A program made the translations under genes and the position numbers. From Dendrobium chrysotoxum (lineage: Eukaryota > Streptophyta > Magnoliopsida > Asparagales > Orchidaceae), in the NCBI GenBank assembly GCA_019925795.1, contig CM034311.1, positions 43,805,374-43,869,373 on the forward strand: 64,000 nt of DNA, written 5' to 3'. Below, in pieces: positions 38,001 through 46,526 of this stretch. The notes below the pieces were generated by a model. It did not search any database. It was given only the letters and a program-made list of their open reading frames with translations, and was not told the origin of the DNA. Numbering within the stretch: position 1 is the first letter of the stretch; each line of letters begins with the position of its first letter.

Positions 38001-38117
38001 GATGGGTGGATGAACCTCTACCGTGATGCTGAGTGTGTTGCTTTGCAACTGGAATATCTGATATTGGATGATTTACTTGAAGAAGCTGTTGTGGCTTCTG
38101 ATGGGTTTGATTTTTGA
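26016..38117 (+). CDS. DUF4378 (TRM-like) plant protein, four coding exons
   Basis: Coding exons 26016-26074, 26529-26619, 26775-28728 and 37516-38117 join in frame with GT-AG sites, giving about 901 residues. The first exon begins MLDESEKIATIDRIKEQ. The second encodes a cysteine-rich piece (CPNHTYVHCYCCSRRGFAAI). The large third exon has a basic patch (GKKLSKRKKHKGK), a conserved block near HVVLKEKLAEARDDLLKL, and a 63-residue tandem duplication near residues 450-575. The last exon is a DUF4378 domain (from about residue 745: DTLFEFVRNIL, LFDLLNEVL-like, KDVWTEISWHL, and the end LEYLILDDLLEEAVV). DUF4378 proteins of the TRM/LONGIFOLIA type bind TON1 or microtubule-associated partners; a cytoskeletal role is inference. 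The acceptor of exon 2 (CCAAAG) is weak and was chosen because it keeps the frame; the start could lie elsewhere. Confidence 0.75.
29155..29265. mobile_element. Tourist-like MITE (decayed)
   Basis: Begins GGCTTTGTTGGGGACAGCTTT after TTA, folds back on itself, and ends near AAAGTTGTTCCGCC. Same family as 56847-56976. Confidence 0.5.
30024..30028. repeat. Target-site duplication GATTC (left)
   Basis: Exact match to 35225-35229 on the other side of the element. Confidence 0.88.
30029..30517 (-). repeat. 3' LTR of the intronic gypsy-type element
   Basis: 489 bp, ends TGATAG...TCTAACA in plus sense. It carries repeated GGACCGGTCC words at its outer side and aligns along its length with the split LTR at 32594-35224. 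Confidence 0.87.
30518..30535 (-). other. Polypurine tract
   Basis: In minus sense CTTTGGGAGGGGAGTAT lies directly before the LTR start TGTTAG. The same tract precedes the LTR at 433. Confidence 0.75.
30536..32452 (-). pseudogene. Broken gag-protease region of the gypsy-type element
   Basis: Minus-strand reading begins MMAAKKVDALEEM at 32452. The frame changes near 32300, a gag-like block follows (KMPIFEGEDAYGWI, then a stop after ALSWY at about 31813), and it continues with a second stop and another frame change near 31560. The last open part (31559-30462) has a zinc knuckle CFRCDEKYTPGHRC and an aspartic protease motif VVVLIDSGATHNFIS, then joins abruptly to the extreme 3' end. The two gag stops look like C-to-T or G-to-A changes. 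Not functional. Confidence 0.85.
32579..32590 (-). other. Primer binding site (initiator Met tRNA)
   Basis: In minus sense TGGTATCAGAGC lies 3 bases after the LTR end CTATCA, the common plant initiator-Met primer site. Confidence 0.85.
32594..32861 (-). repeat. 5' LTR, first part (interrupted)
   Basis: Matches the first half of the 3' LTR at 30029 and stops at CTAAC, where the solo LTR begins. With 35012-35224 it makes a 481-bp LTR. Confidence 0.87.
32862..35006. mobile_element. 2.1-kb solo LTR nested in the 5' LTR
   Basis: Starts TGATGAGGACATCCGC and ends ...GTTCTACATCA, so the ends are TG...CA with a 5-bp inverted repeat TGATG/CATCA. The flanks are the exact 5-bp duplication CTAAC (32857-32861 and 35007-35011). 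No second LTR, primer site or coding domain was found inside, which points to a solo LTR left by recombination. A TATA-like TATTTAAA at 33028-33035 precedes C-rich leader-like text. The part from 34040 to 34600 repeats GCTGTCC many times. Open frames inside are not genes. Confidence 0.87.
35012..35224 (-). repeat. 5' LTR, second part
   Basis: Continues the LTR after the second CTAAC copy, matches 30298-30517 and ends GGACCGGTCTAACA. GATTC follows at 35225-35229. Confidence 0.87.
35225..35229. repeat. Target-site duplication GATTC (right)
   Basis: Exact match to 30024-30028. Confidence 0.88.
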
Positions 38118-38347
38118 ATATATTGATGTATTATTACTGTATTTTTTCTTGTATATCCATCTCTGCCTTATTTTTTAATTCGACTTATATTGTGTTGTAG
38201 TGTTAGTTTTACATACAGATGTAAAGCTGTCTGTCTTATATTTTTGGGCTGTTTGGCTACAAGTTGGATATTGTAAATCTTGTAAATTCAGATTCAGTAA
38301 ATTCTGGATGCGTTAAATTTTGAAAACTGTGTTGTGATTGATATGAA

Positions 38348-38453
38348 GGCTTCATTTGGGCTTTTTTATTACTTTTTATAAATGTTTTTTAGTTAAAAAA
38401 ATGGTTAAAAGCAACGAAAAAGTAATGTTCAAAAAGCTATCCCAAACGAAGTT
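38348..38453. mobile_element. Tourist-like MITE copy
   Basis: Begins GGCTTCATTTGGGC and ends CTATCCCAAACGAAGT. An imperfect hairpin directly abutting the next copy. Confidence 0.5.
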
Positions 38454-38456
38454 TAA

Positions 38457-38568
38457 GACTTCGTTTGGGACGGCTGTTTCTTAAAGTAGTTTTTTAATAT
38501 AAAATTTTTAATTTATGTACTAAAAAGTTGTTTTAAGAAGTAATAAGGAAGTCGTCCCAAATAAAGCT
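38457..38568. mobile_element. Tourist-like MITE, TAA duplication
   Basis: 112 bp from GACTTCGTTTGGGACGGC to GTCGTCCCAAATAAAGCT, almost wholly foldback, flanked by TAA on both sides as expected for PIF/Harbinger-type MITEs. Confidence 0.65.
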
Positions 38569-38702
38569 TAAATTTTAAAGCTTAAATTTGGTTGAATTTA
38601 AGGAATTATTTGACAAAAAGTTTTAAGATTTTGAATTTAAATGAAAAAGAATATACAAAATGCAGAAAAGTGGTGGAATCTCTTCAATCTTTTTTTTTTT
38701 AA

Positions 38703-38831
38703 GGTTATGTTTGGAGAAGCTTTCTTATCATTTTTTAAAATAATTTTTTAGTACAAAAATTTTTTATTTAAAAATATTTTGTGCTAAAAAATTATTTTAA
38801 AAATAGTAAAAAAGCTGTCCTAAATCAAACC
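38703..38831. mobile_element. Tourist-like MITE, TAA duplication
   Basis: 129 bp from GGTTATGTTTGGAGAAGC to GCTGTCCTAAATCAAACC with TAA on each side; the interior is a long AT-rich hairpin. Confidence 0.6.
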
Positions 38832-39399
38832 TAAATCTATGATTAAACTTAAACAGGGAGGAAAATGAAATTTATGAAGGTAGCGAGATTTTTGTGATCT
38901 AAAAACAAATTATTTGGTAAAATTTGACTGAATTTTACAACCAAATCTCTGTTGATGGGTGGAAATGTCCTTTATCAGTTCCTGTATCAAACAATTAATG
39001 TTGCGTATTTAATCAATTTGAATGATTTGAATTATGAATTAGTTAAATTAATTGATTTTAGTTATTATATTTTGATTAAGCTATTTCATAAATTGAATTA
39101 AACTGAATCAATTTTTAGTGCAGTTAGTTTGATTTTATTTAGCAAGAATCAAAGTGTAATTAATTTTAACTTAAATAGTATGTATTAAGAAGGAGCTCAA
39201 ATAATATTTATTAAGATTTATAATTTTGACACGAAAGAAATAATATTCATACTCATTTATTCATATATGTTTTATTAATTTACAATTTAAATAAAATTTT
39301 TAATTTGATCAATTTTATAAAAATAAAAAAACAAATAAAACTTTAATAATTATAATTAAGAATTAAATCAATATTTTAACAATTAAATTAAATAATTTA
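38832..39399. other. AT-rich intergenic
   Basis: Nothing recognised beyond low-complexity AT text. Confidence 0.5.
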
Positions 39400-40390
39400 A
39401 AAAATGATTGAAAGGTTTAATGGAGAAGTATGAAGAGAGCAAGGAAAATCTACATATTATATTTATTGATTTAGAGAAAAAGATGTGATAAAATTTCAAG
39501 AGAAGTATTCTAGAGAATTCTAGAAAAGAAAGGAGTTAATAATATTTATATTAAGTCATTAAAGATATGTATATATGAGTTGCTACTTGCGTTTAAACAT
39601 AAGGTGGTTTGGCTAAATATTTTTCTATTGTAGTTGGATTACACTAAAAATAAGCTTTAAGCCCATATATTATTATTGTAGTAATGGATGTTCTTACTAG
39701 AATTTGCAAGAAGATGCACCATGGTGCATGTTTTTTGATGATGATATTCTTCTTGTTGATAAGACTAGAGAGATAGTTGAAAAAAAAAAATTAAATTATG
39801 GAGGTCAATCTTAGAGTCTAAAAGTTTTCATTTGAGTAGATCTGAAACCAAATCCATGAAGTATAATTTTAATAGTAATAGATCTAGTGGGGGATTGATT
39901 TTTCAGGGGATTGATTTTGGAAAATCAAGTCATTAAAAAGAGTACACGTTTCAGATATCTCAAGTCTATTTTTCAAAGTTATAGGAAAATAGATTGAGAT
40001 ATTATTTGTAGAATTCAAATTGGATGATTGAAGTGGAGGAAAGTATCGGACATATTTTGTGATAGAAAAGTAACCCTCAAAGTTAAGGGAAATTTTATAA
40101 GATGGTGGTGAGACCTGTAATACTTTATGGTGCAGAATATTAGCCATTTAAAAAAATATAGAATTAAGTTAAATGTTACATAAATGAGAATGCACGGGTG
40201 GATGAATGAGTTTACACTTAGAGATAGAATTCAAAATAAGCACATACGTGAAAAGGTTGGAGTAGCTCCAGTGGAAAATAAGATTATGGAGTGTTGGTCA
40301 CATAAAATGTCGGCTTTTCATGACTCTGATTAAAAGAATAGATGTATTAGATTTGGCCAATGTTAAAAAAATATGGAGGTAGATCAATGA
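39400..40390 (+). mobile_element. Decayed RTE-type LINE reverse transcriptase segment
   Basis: Plus-strand text aligns by eye with the better RTE copy at 62103-62883 (shared ATGGAGGTCAA(T/C)CTTAGAG and TAGCTCCAGTG) and extends further upstream. It includes a FFDDDILLVDKT version of the reverse-transcriptase FADD active-site box near 39735-39770. Many stops and deletions; the 3' end is not preserved. Minus-strand open frames here are antisense shadows. Confidence 0.65.
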
Positions 40391-40609
40391 GAAGTTAAAG
40401 AAGTTATTTATTGGATTGCCATGCGTGGGACCTTGTTTTGCAATTTTCTTATGCCTAAATCAATAAGAAGTTAAAGAAGGCCTGCTGATCCTCGTCAGCC
40501 ACTTCCGTGAAGATTTTTCTAGCACCATCTATTATCTATAACTATTTTACTAAAATAAAAAATAATCTCGTTCGGCTCTATTTATTTAAAAAATAATTTA
40601 AATGATTAT
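40391..40609. other. Short unassigned gap
   Basis: No feature recognised between the LINE relic and the solo LTR. Confidence 0.5.
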
Positions 40610-41588
40610 TGTTGCGGACTCAAATATACGCGGCGATAGATTTTAATTTTTCGTCTCAGCGTTGTACGTATATCCAGCACACAAACAGAATTGAGATAGT
40701 GACACCAGAATTTTTACGTGGAAAACCCTTGAAAGGGAAAAAACCACGGGGCCACGCCCAGTTGAAAGAGTTCCACTAGTGTTGTTTGAAATACACGAGG
40801 CTAATTCGTCCTTTAAATTCAGGACGATCAGATTACAATGAGTATCAGTTACAAGGCCAAGCGGAGTTTCGGCGTCACTTGGGTGTCGAGCAGAATTCCA
40901 ACGTCACTTGGAAAGAAATCCGGCGTCACTCGGGCGTTGGGTAGAACTCTGGCGTCGGGCAGAATTCCGATGTTGCTCCCGTGTCGGACAGAGCTCCGAC
41001 ATCCCTCGGGCGCCCGGTGGTGCTTCGGTGGTGTTCCGGCGGAGTTCCGGCGGTGGTCGAGGAGGAGCTGTTCCCTCCTAGACTTCTCTTCTTTTCTTCT
41101 TCTCTTCTTCTCTTCTTGGCTTAGGTCCCTTCTTAAGAGAAATGAGGGGCTATTTATAGTTTTTCTGGAGTGGCATAGCCCGTAAATAGATGGGGGATCA
41201 AGGACAAATAAGGAGTGATCCGGATGAACGGTTGATATTGAATCCCTTGATCATGGACCGTTTATTAAGCATCTTAAGGTCTTAATGGTATCAGAATTCT
41301 GCGATCTTGGGCTCGTTGGATTCGTCTCGTCGAGCCACTCGATTCGACTATAAGCTCGTCAAAATCGGAGACCATTTGGTAACTCAAATAGCTGTTCGAG
41401 TACTTGATTTGGACTCATTTGGGCTCGGATTGAGTCGAATTTGGTGTCGTTGGGTTCGTATTTCCGAGACGCTCAGTTCGACTATAAGCTTGCTGAAATC
41501 GGAGTTTAAATGGTCTCCGAAATAATTTTTGAAGTTTCCAACTTGAATTTTTCCTCGAGATTTGTGCCCGATCAAGATGATTTTTTGG

Positions 41589-41590
<2 letters not shown>
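40610..41590 (-). mobile_element. Solo LTR related to the gag-only element, damaged end
   Basis: Begins TGTTGCGGACTCAAATATAC like the LTRs at 6556 and 12217 and follows them closely to ATCAAGATGATTTT. The expected terminus GACGTATCA is replaced by an (AT)n run. It has fewer minisatellite units, hence about 980 rather than 1171 bp. No target-site duplication could be recovered. Orientation follows the LTRs of the complete element. Confidence 0.8.

Positions 41591-41643
<53 letters not shown>
41591..41643. repeat. (AT)n microsatellite, about 53 bp
   Basis: An uninterrupted AT dinucleotide run joined directly to the solo LTR end. Confidence 0.95.
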
Positions 41644-41645
<2 letters not shown>

Positions 41646-41699
41646 GATATATTTATAAATATATAATTAAATTAAAAGTTAAATTTAAGTGAATTTGTA

Positions 41700-42060
41700 A
41701 TTAAGGGTCAATTTGGAACAGCTATTGTATTTTATAAAGTTGATTGTGAAGTTGCTATGAAAAAATAAATTTTTTATTATGATTGCACAAAGCAACTTTC
41801 ACCAACAAAATTTTTTAAAATTAGTGAAAAGTAAAATTGTCAGAAAGTTGTTCGAAATAGCCTCTAAGGTTTCATTTGGAAAGACTTTCTTACTACTTTT
41901 TTGAAATCATTTTTTAATACAAAAATTAAAATATTTGTACTAAAAAGCTGTTTTAAGAAGATTAACTTTCTTATTACTTTCTGAAATAATTTTTTAATAT
42001 AAAAATTTCTTAAATTAAATTTTTTTTATTAAAAAATAATAAAAATACCATCCAATAACT
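41700..42060. mobile_element. Degenerate Tourist-like MITE text
   Basis: Two or three overlapping foldbacks with family words (TTTGGAACAGCTATT; TTTCATTTGGAAAGACTTTC; AAAAGCTGTTTTAAGAAG). Boundaries are unclear. Confidence 0.4.
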
Positions 42061-42283
42061 TTAGATTATTATTTTTTTCTGTTTTTAAAAAAAAATTATT
42101 TTAAAAAATAACTTTACAAATAGTAAGCCTAAGCCATCCTAGTTCTTATCCATCCACTCTTATCCCATTTGATTTAAATATTATTTAATCCCATTGTAAA
42201 AAACTAAATAAAGAACGGTCGGTTAACGTGTAAGGAACGGTCTAGAAACAAACAAATTAAAAGGAAATCTTGCATAGTTCATT

Positions 42284-42305
42284 CCGTCCGATTTGCATCG
42301 GACGG
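42284..42305. promoter_or_regulatory. Perfect 9-bp hairpin in the metallothionein upstream region
   Basis: CCGTCCGAT, TTGC, then ATCGGACGG, about 235 bp before the start codon. A regulatory role is speculation; it could be a protein-binding palindrome. Confidence 0.45.
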
Positions 42306-42427
42306 TGTTGATAGCTTGTCCGCATAGGAAATAATGAATAAAGAATTACAAATAGCGCGCTCGAAAGGATATGATTCCAAGCGTCCGCATGCGTTGCCGC
42401 TAAAGGGACCCAACGGACATGGTAATG

Positions 42428-42435
42428 CCACGTGG
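42428..42435. promoter_or_regulatory. G-box CCACGTGG
   Basis: An 8-bp perfect palindrome with core CACGTG, about 40 bp upstream of the TATA box of the metallothionein gene. bZIP and bHLH factors bind such sites. Confidence 0.65.
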
Positions 42436-42468
42436 ATGTGGTGACGAAGAGATCGTCCCGTACTGCCC

Positions 42469-42475
42469 TATAAAA
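42469..42475 (+). promoter_or_regulatory. TATA box of the metallothionein gene
   Basis: TATAAAA, 63 bp before the start codon, which would place transcription start about 30 bp upstream of the ATG and give a short leader. Confidence 0.75.
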
Positions 42476-42537
42476 GTAATCAGCCTTCAAAGCTGAGATA
42501 GGCGCGATCGGCAGCTTCTTTTGGTTGATAGAGAAAA

Positions 42538-43812
42538 ATGTCTTGCTGTGGAGGGAACTGTGGGTGCGGATCTGACTGCAAGTGCGGATCCGGATGCAAC
42601 GGGTAATGTTTTTTTTTTTTTTTTTTTCAATCTTTATGATCGATTGTTGTGCGATGAATTCTTGATGTGATAGCTCTGATTGTTATTTCGGTTCTTTGGG
42701 GATTTATGATGTATTTTTATTTTACAAGATTTTGTGCGAACTTGTCGAGGTGAATTAGGGTTTTGATTGTCGGTTTGATTCTTCATTCTCTTCTGGTTTC
42801 TGGTTTTCCGCTTGCCCTGATTATTCTTATTTTCAATTGTTGGCCGACTCATTGAACATTTTCCTGGAATTCGTCGTCATGAGAGCTTCCCAGTAGAAAT
42901 GGAGAGATTATTATGTGTGGAGTCCGGATCGAAATTACATCCTGATTTAATGAGTATGCGCAACAAAAATATACTGCGTACATATAAAAATTAAACGGTT
43001 CTCCTATCCGGACTCCGAGAAGGGACACTTTATCCCCATATGACTTATTTTGATGGTTGTTTTTTCCTTGATTTGCTTACTATTTGACCATTTGTCTGAT
43101 GTGATATATTTTAACTGCTTGTCTTCTTATCGATCACTGCTAGTATTGTATTACCTTTATTTCATTAGTTTAGGGTTTATTTGAGTAACTAATGAGTTTT
43201 GTACTAGATTCTGAAGAATCGTTTTTCCCAGCGTTGCTCTGCACTTCACTGGTTTCTGATTGTGTCCTTTTTTTTAAATTTTTTTTCTCTGCTACGTTTT
43301 TGTTAGATTCGCTCGTTTATTCGCAGATTTTCAAAATAACAAACCCTAAGCAAAAAATATTATCCCCTTGTCTAAAATCTTAATGACCATGAAATTTTTT
43401 CCAAAATGAGATCGGTCTGTGGCCGAGTGATTCCTCCCATCTCATTATGGCTCGAATTCCTAACTACCCAAAAAAAAAAATCCCAAATAATGGGCAAGAT
43501 GCCTCAAAATAAAATCTGTACAGTAACAGTTTCGAAACCACAGATGCAAGATGTACCCTGGCTTAGGGGAGGAAAGCTTCGCCACCAGCCAGACAGTGGT
43601 CCTTGGAGTTGCTCCTCAAAATGGGTCGGTTTTTCTATCCCCTTCTTCATAACTTCGTTTCCCTTTCTTAAAAAAGAAAAAAAAAATCCCTGATTGGTTC
43701 TTTCTGTTGTAGCTTTGACGCGGTCGGCTTCGAGGCAGCAGGAACAGAGAACGGCGGCTGCAACTGCAAGTGTGGCGACAACTGCACCTGCAACCCCTGC
43801 AACTGCAAGTGA
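42538..43812 (+). CDS. MT2: Type 2 metallothionein, three exons
   Basis: A small cytosolic cysteine-rich protein that binds Cu, Zn and Cd and buffers metals and oxidants. Exons 42538-42602, 43544-43624 and 43713-43812 join in frame with GT-AG introns to give 81 residues. The N-terminal domain starts MSCCGGNCGCGSDCKCGSGC with the CC and CXC pattern of plant type 2 (MSCCGGXCXCG). A cysteine-free spacer follows (MYPGLGEESFATSQTVVLGV, and AVGFEAAGTENG). The C-terminal domain is GGCNCKCGDNCTCNPCNCK with CXC motifs. Length and layout match plant MT2, although the first domain ends CNGCKMYP, slightly short of the usual CGGCKMYP spacing. Upstream lie a TATA box and a G-box; an AATAAA is at 44045. Intron 1 (941 bp) holds two small repeat-like inserts. 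No defects seen. Confidence 0.95.
42917..43022. mobile_element. Small inverted-repeat element in metallothionein intron 1
   Basis: GGAGTCCGGAT on the left and ATCCGGACTCC on the right, about 100 bp apart with an AT-rich middle. Similar GAGTCTGGAC and GTCCGGAGTCC words occur near 5802-5832. No target-site duplication recognised. Confidence 0.4.
43412..43480 (+). repeat. SINE-like fragment with Pol III box-like motifs
   Basis: TGGCCGAGTGA at 43420-43430 resembles a tRNA A box, GGCTCGAATTCC at 43449-43460 resembles a B box, and an 11-A run follows at 43470-43480. It is too short and unfolded for a tRNA gene; a truncated tRNA-derived SINE in metallothionein intron 1 is possible. Confidence 0.3.
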
Positions 43813-44044
43813 GATCGAGAGCTCTCTCGATCGGACAACGAGGAGCCAAGCAGCTTGGCGTGTGTGCGTATGAAGCAAGCCTTTTGCTTTCTAGTTCGTG
43901 TCTGTGTGAAATAATAATATAGGTTTGTAGGCCGCTTCAAGGGGCTGATTATTTCTTAGTTCTTACTCCTATAGTCCCATGGCCGAAGAATCTGATCGGG
44001 TCTCAACAGGTGCAGCTTTTTGTCTAGTTTGTGTGAATGAAATC

Positions 44045-44050
44045 AATAAA
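44045..44050 (+). terminator. AATAAA poly(A) signal of the metallothionein gene
   Basis: AATAAA 233 bp after the stop codon in AT-rich 3' sequence. Confidence 0.6.
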
Positions 44051-44345
44051 GATAATGGCTCCTCTGCTGTTTTTAATGGTTTATAGCTGTTGATGTACAC
44101 GTTATGATTATTGATTAACACGTATTACGTATAGTTGCATGTCGCAATTAAGCGTTGAGGATAGTTCTGACGGCCTATGAGTTGGATAAGGACTAAATCT
44201 ACAGTGACGCAGCAGATTGAAACTAAAGAAATGAAAATATTAAATAAAATAAATTTAAGCAGTTGAAATTTAATGGGAAATTTAATGGGATTAAGAATAA
44301 GCATAATTAATGATTTAATTATGTGAATAAGCATATAATTAACAG

Positions 44346-44500
44346 AATTTAAAAATAGATAAAAGTCGTTCGTCTAAAAGGCGATTTATGTCAGTCCACG
44401 TATCGATGTGGCGGATGACGTGGCGGGTTGGTGATGTGGCATAAGTCGTCCGTTCACTGGGCGACTTATAAGTCGCCCAGTGAACGGGCAACTTAGCCTT
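44346..44500. repeat. Left terminal inverted repeat of the MULE
   Basis: Begins AATTTAAAAATAG, contains GGCGATTTATGTCAG and GACGTGGCGGG, and ends with a perfect 38-bp palindrome at 44450-44487 (arm CCGTTCACTGGGCGACTTA). It is partly mirrored by 54790-55009. Confidence 0.65.
44450..44487. repeat. Perfect 38-bp palindrome in the MULE end
   Basis: The 19-base arm CCGTTCACTGGGCGACTTA is followed directly by its exact reverse complement with no loop. Similarity continues outward imperfectly on both sides (ATAAGTCGT and CAACTTAG). Confidence 0.92.
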
Positions 44501-46526
44501 AAATAAATTTTAGTTTTTCCTTTTTCGATCCAATCGCTGTTCCTCATCTCCCTTATGCTGTCGCGATTGGGAGCTTCTTCCGCCGGGTGAAGGTAAGGTT
44601 TTTTTGTTTTTTTTTAATTTATTTTGTTAAATTAGTTAAAAAGGTGATGTTGAAGTGTATTTTTGCTTGGAGATGTATAGATCTAACATTCATGATTAGT
44701 TTCTAAACTATTTTTATGTAAAACTCTTCATTTGTTGAAAGAATTAGAAAATTTATTTGGGATAGGTACATATTTAAGCATTTGAGATGTGATTCTTACA
44801 AATATTTGGTAGATCTATGTTTGTAGTTGACATACATTTTGAAGGTGAAGGTTTTTGTGATAAAAATGTGTGTTTTTTGGGTTCTTTTGGGTTGGAGATG
44901 AGGAATCGTTGTGCAAAAAATTTAGTTGAAAATTTATCTTTATTTTTACATTTTTGTTTTTATAAATATTTTAAATATTTTAATATTCATGTAAGGGATC
45001 AACCAAAATATCTTAAAATTTAATGCAAAATACTTCTCACATCTAAAGTATAAAATATAGCGCAATTATTTTGTGTTAATGAGAGTATTTGAATGATTAT
45101 CATTTAAACTTGATAAATTTTTCTTACTTTAGGACTAAAATTTTTTATTTCTTTACCTATGTATTTATGTAAATACACTACAATTGTACTTACATGTATT
45201 TTTAAGGGTATTTGTTCTTCTTTTTGTTCCTTTTTTATTTATATGAAAATAAAAAAAAAATATTTAAAATGTTAAAAGAGGTGATAGAATAATCTTTCAT
45301 ATATTCATATCCTTTATTTAAAAATAAAAATTACATCTTTCTCAATTTGCATACTTCACTTTTTCTTGAGAATTTTTTTAGCTCAGGAGGTAACTCTATG
45401 TAAACTTTTTTTTTCCTAAGTATCCAAATAGGAAGGGATTTTTTAATGTATTGTTGCAAGTACTAATTATATTATTATATATATTTTTAAAAAATGAGAA
45501 TATGAATTATGTTCAACTTAGCTATTGGCACAAAAGTTTCTCAGTAAATAGTAATAGATTTCACACTTCTATGGGCATCCCTTTATAACTAATCTTATTT
45601 TATATCTATTAATATAATACCGTCTTTACTGAGTTTAATTGTAAAGACCTATTTACATATAATTATCTTTTTTTCCATTGGGTGATGGGCATTTTCATAA
45701 AACTACACTTATGAAGGTTCTTCATCTCTTCATCGATAGCTTTGATCCGCTACATATCTATCAATATATTATGCACACAATTAGAAATAAATAGTGAATA
45801 TAATTGATTAGCATTAAATGCATTTGATTTTGTCAATCTTAGTAGTCATGTGTTGATTATTTATTATATGTGTAAATTCACAATCTGCTAAAAAATTTGC
45901 TAATTTAGAAATTATATTGAAACTGATTAAAAATGTTTATTTAAATAACTTGTTTGTTTTGATTTATATTGTGAATTTTGAAAAATTAAAATATGCTAAA
46001 CTGAGTAGATTAAAGTACACAATTTATATAATTGCATGTTATATGAAATCAATATATTACTATGAAAGCTTATGAATAGTGAGAAATCAAATTAGCTTTA
46101 AAATCATTTTAGCGCAAACCTTAAAAATTTATGCTCTAATGGCAGAGGCAAATACACCTCTAAGACTCCAAAATATCTCAATACTAATTGCATCATTCAT
46201 TAAATTAGTGTTCCTTATACTCAAACCAAATCTAAAATATTTATTTATATTTTATTAAAATAATAATTATTACTTTTTATTAAATAATATAATATGAAAG
46301 GGTTTAAAATTTATTAGGTAGATAGTTAATTAGAAGTAACTTATTGGGTATTAAAAATTTATATATTGAATTATTGTGGTATTTAGTTATGATATTATCA
46401 TGTTAATATTAGGTATAGTAATTATAAATTTTATTTAGCGAGTAGAGTTAGTGTAAATTAAATTTGATGTATATTACGAATTTTTTGAATTATTCATCTT
46501 TCATAGTTGAACGTAGGTGTTCAATA
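44501..46526 (+). other. MULE leader and possible 5' intron
   Basis: After the left end, C/T-rich leader-like text runs to GGTGAAG/GTAAGG at 44592/44593, a good donor. AT-rich sequence then continues to TTGAACGTAG just before the transposase start. A spliced leader starting in the terminal repeat is inferred. No other gene seen. Confidence 0.4.

Noticed and set aside
43420..43460. Possible tRNA gene in the metallothionein intron
   Set aside because: The box-like motifs are only 29 bp apart and flanking text does not form a cloverleaf or acceptor stem; kept only as a SINE-like finding.
43504..43940. Minus-strand cysteine- or leucine-rich frames over the metallothionein exons
   Set aside because: Antisense of the MT2 exons; the plus-strand spliced reading is far better supported.
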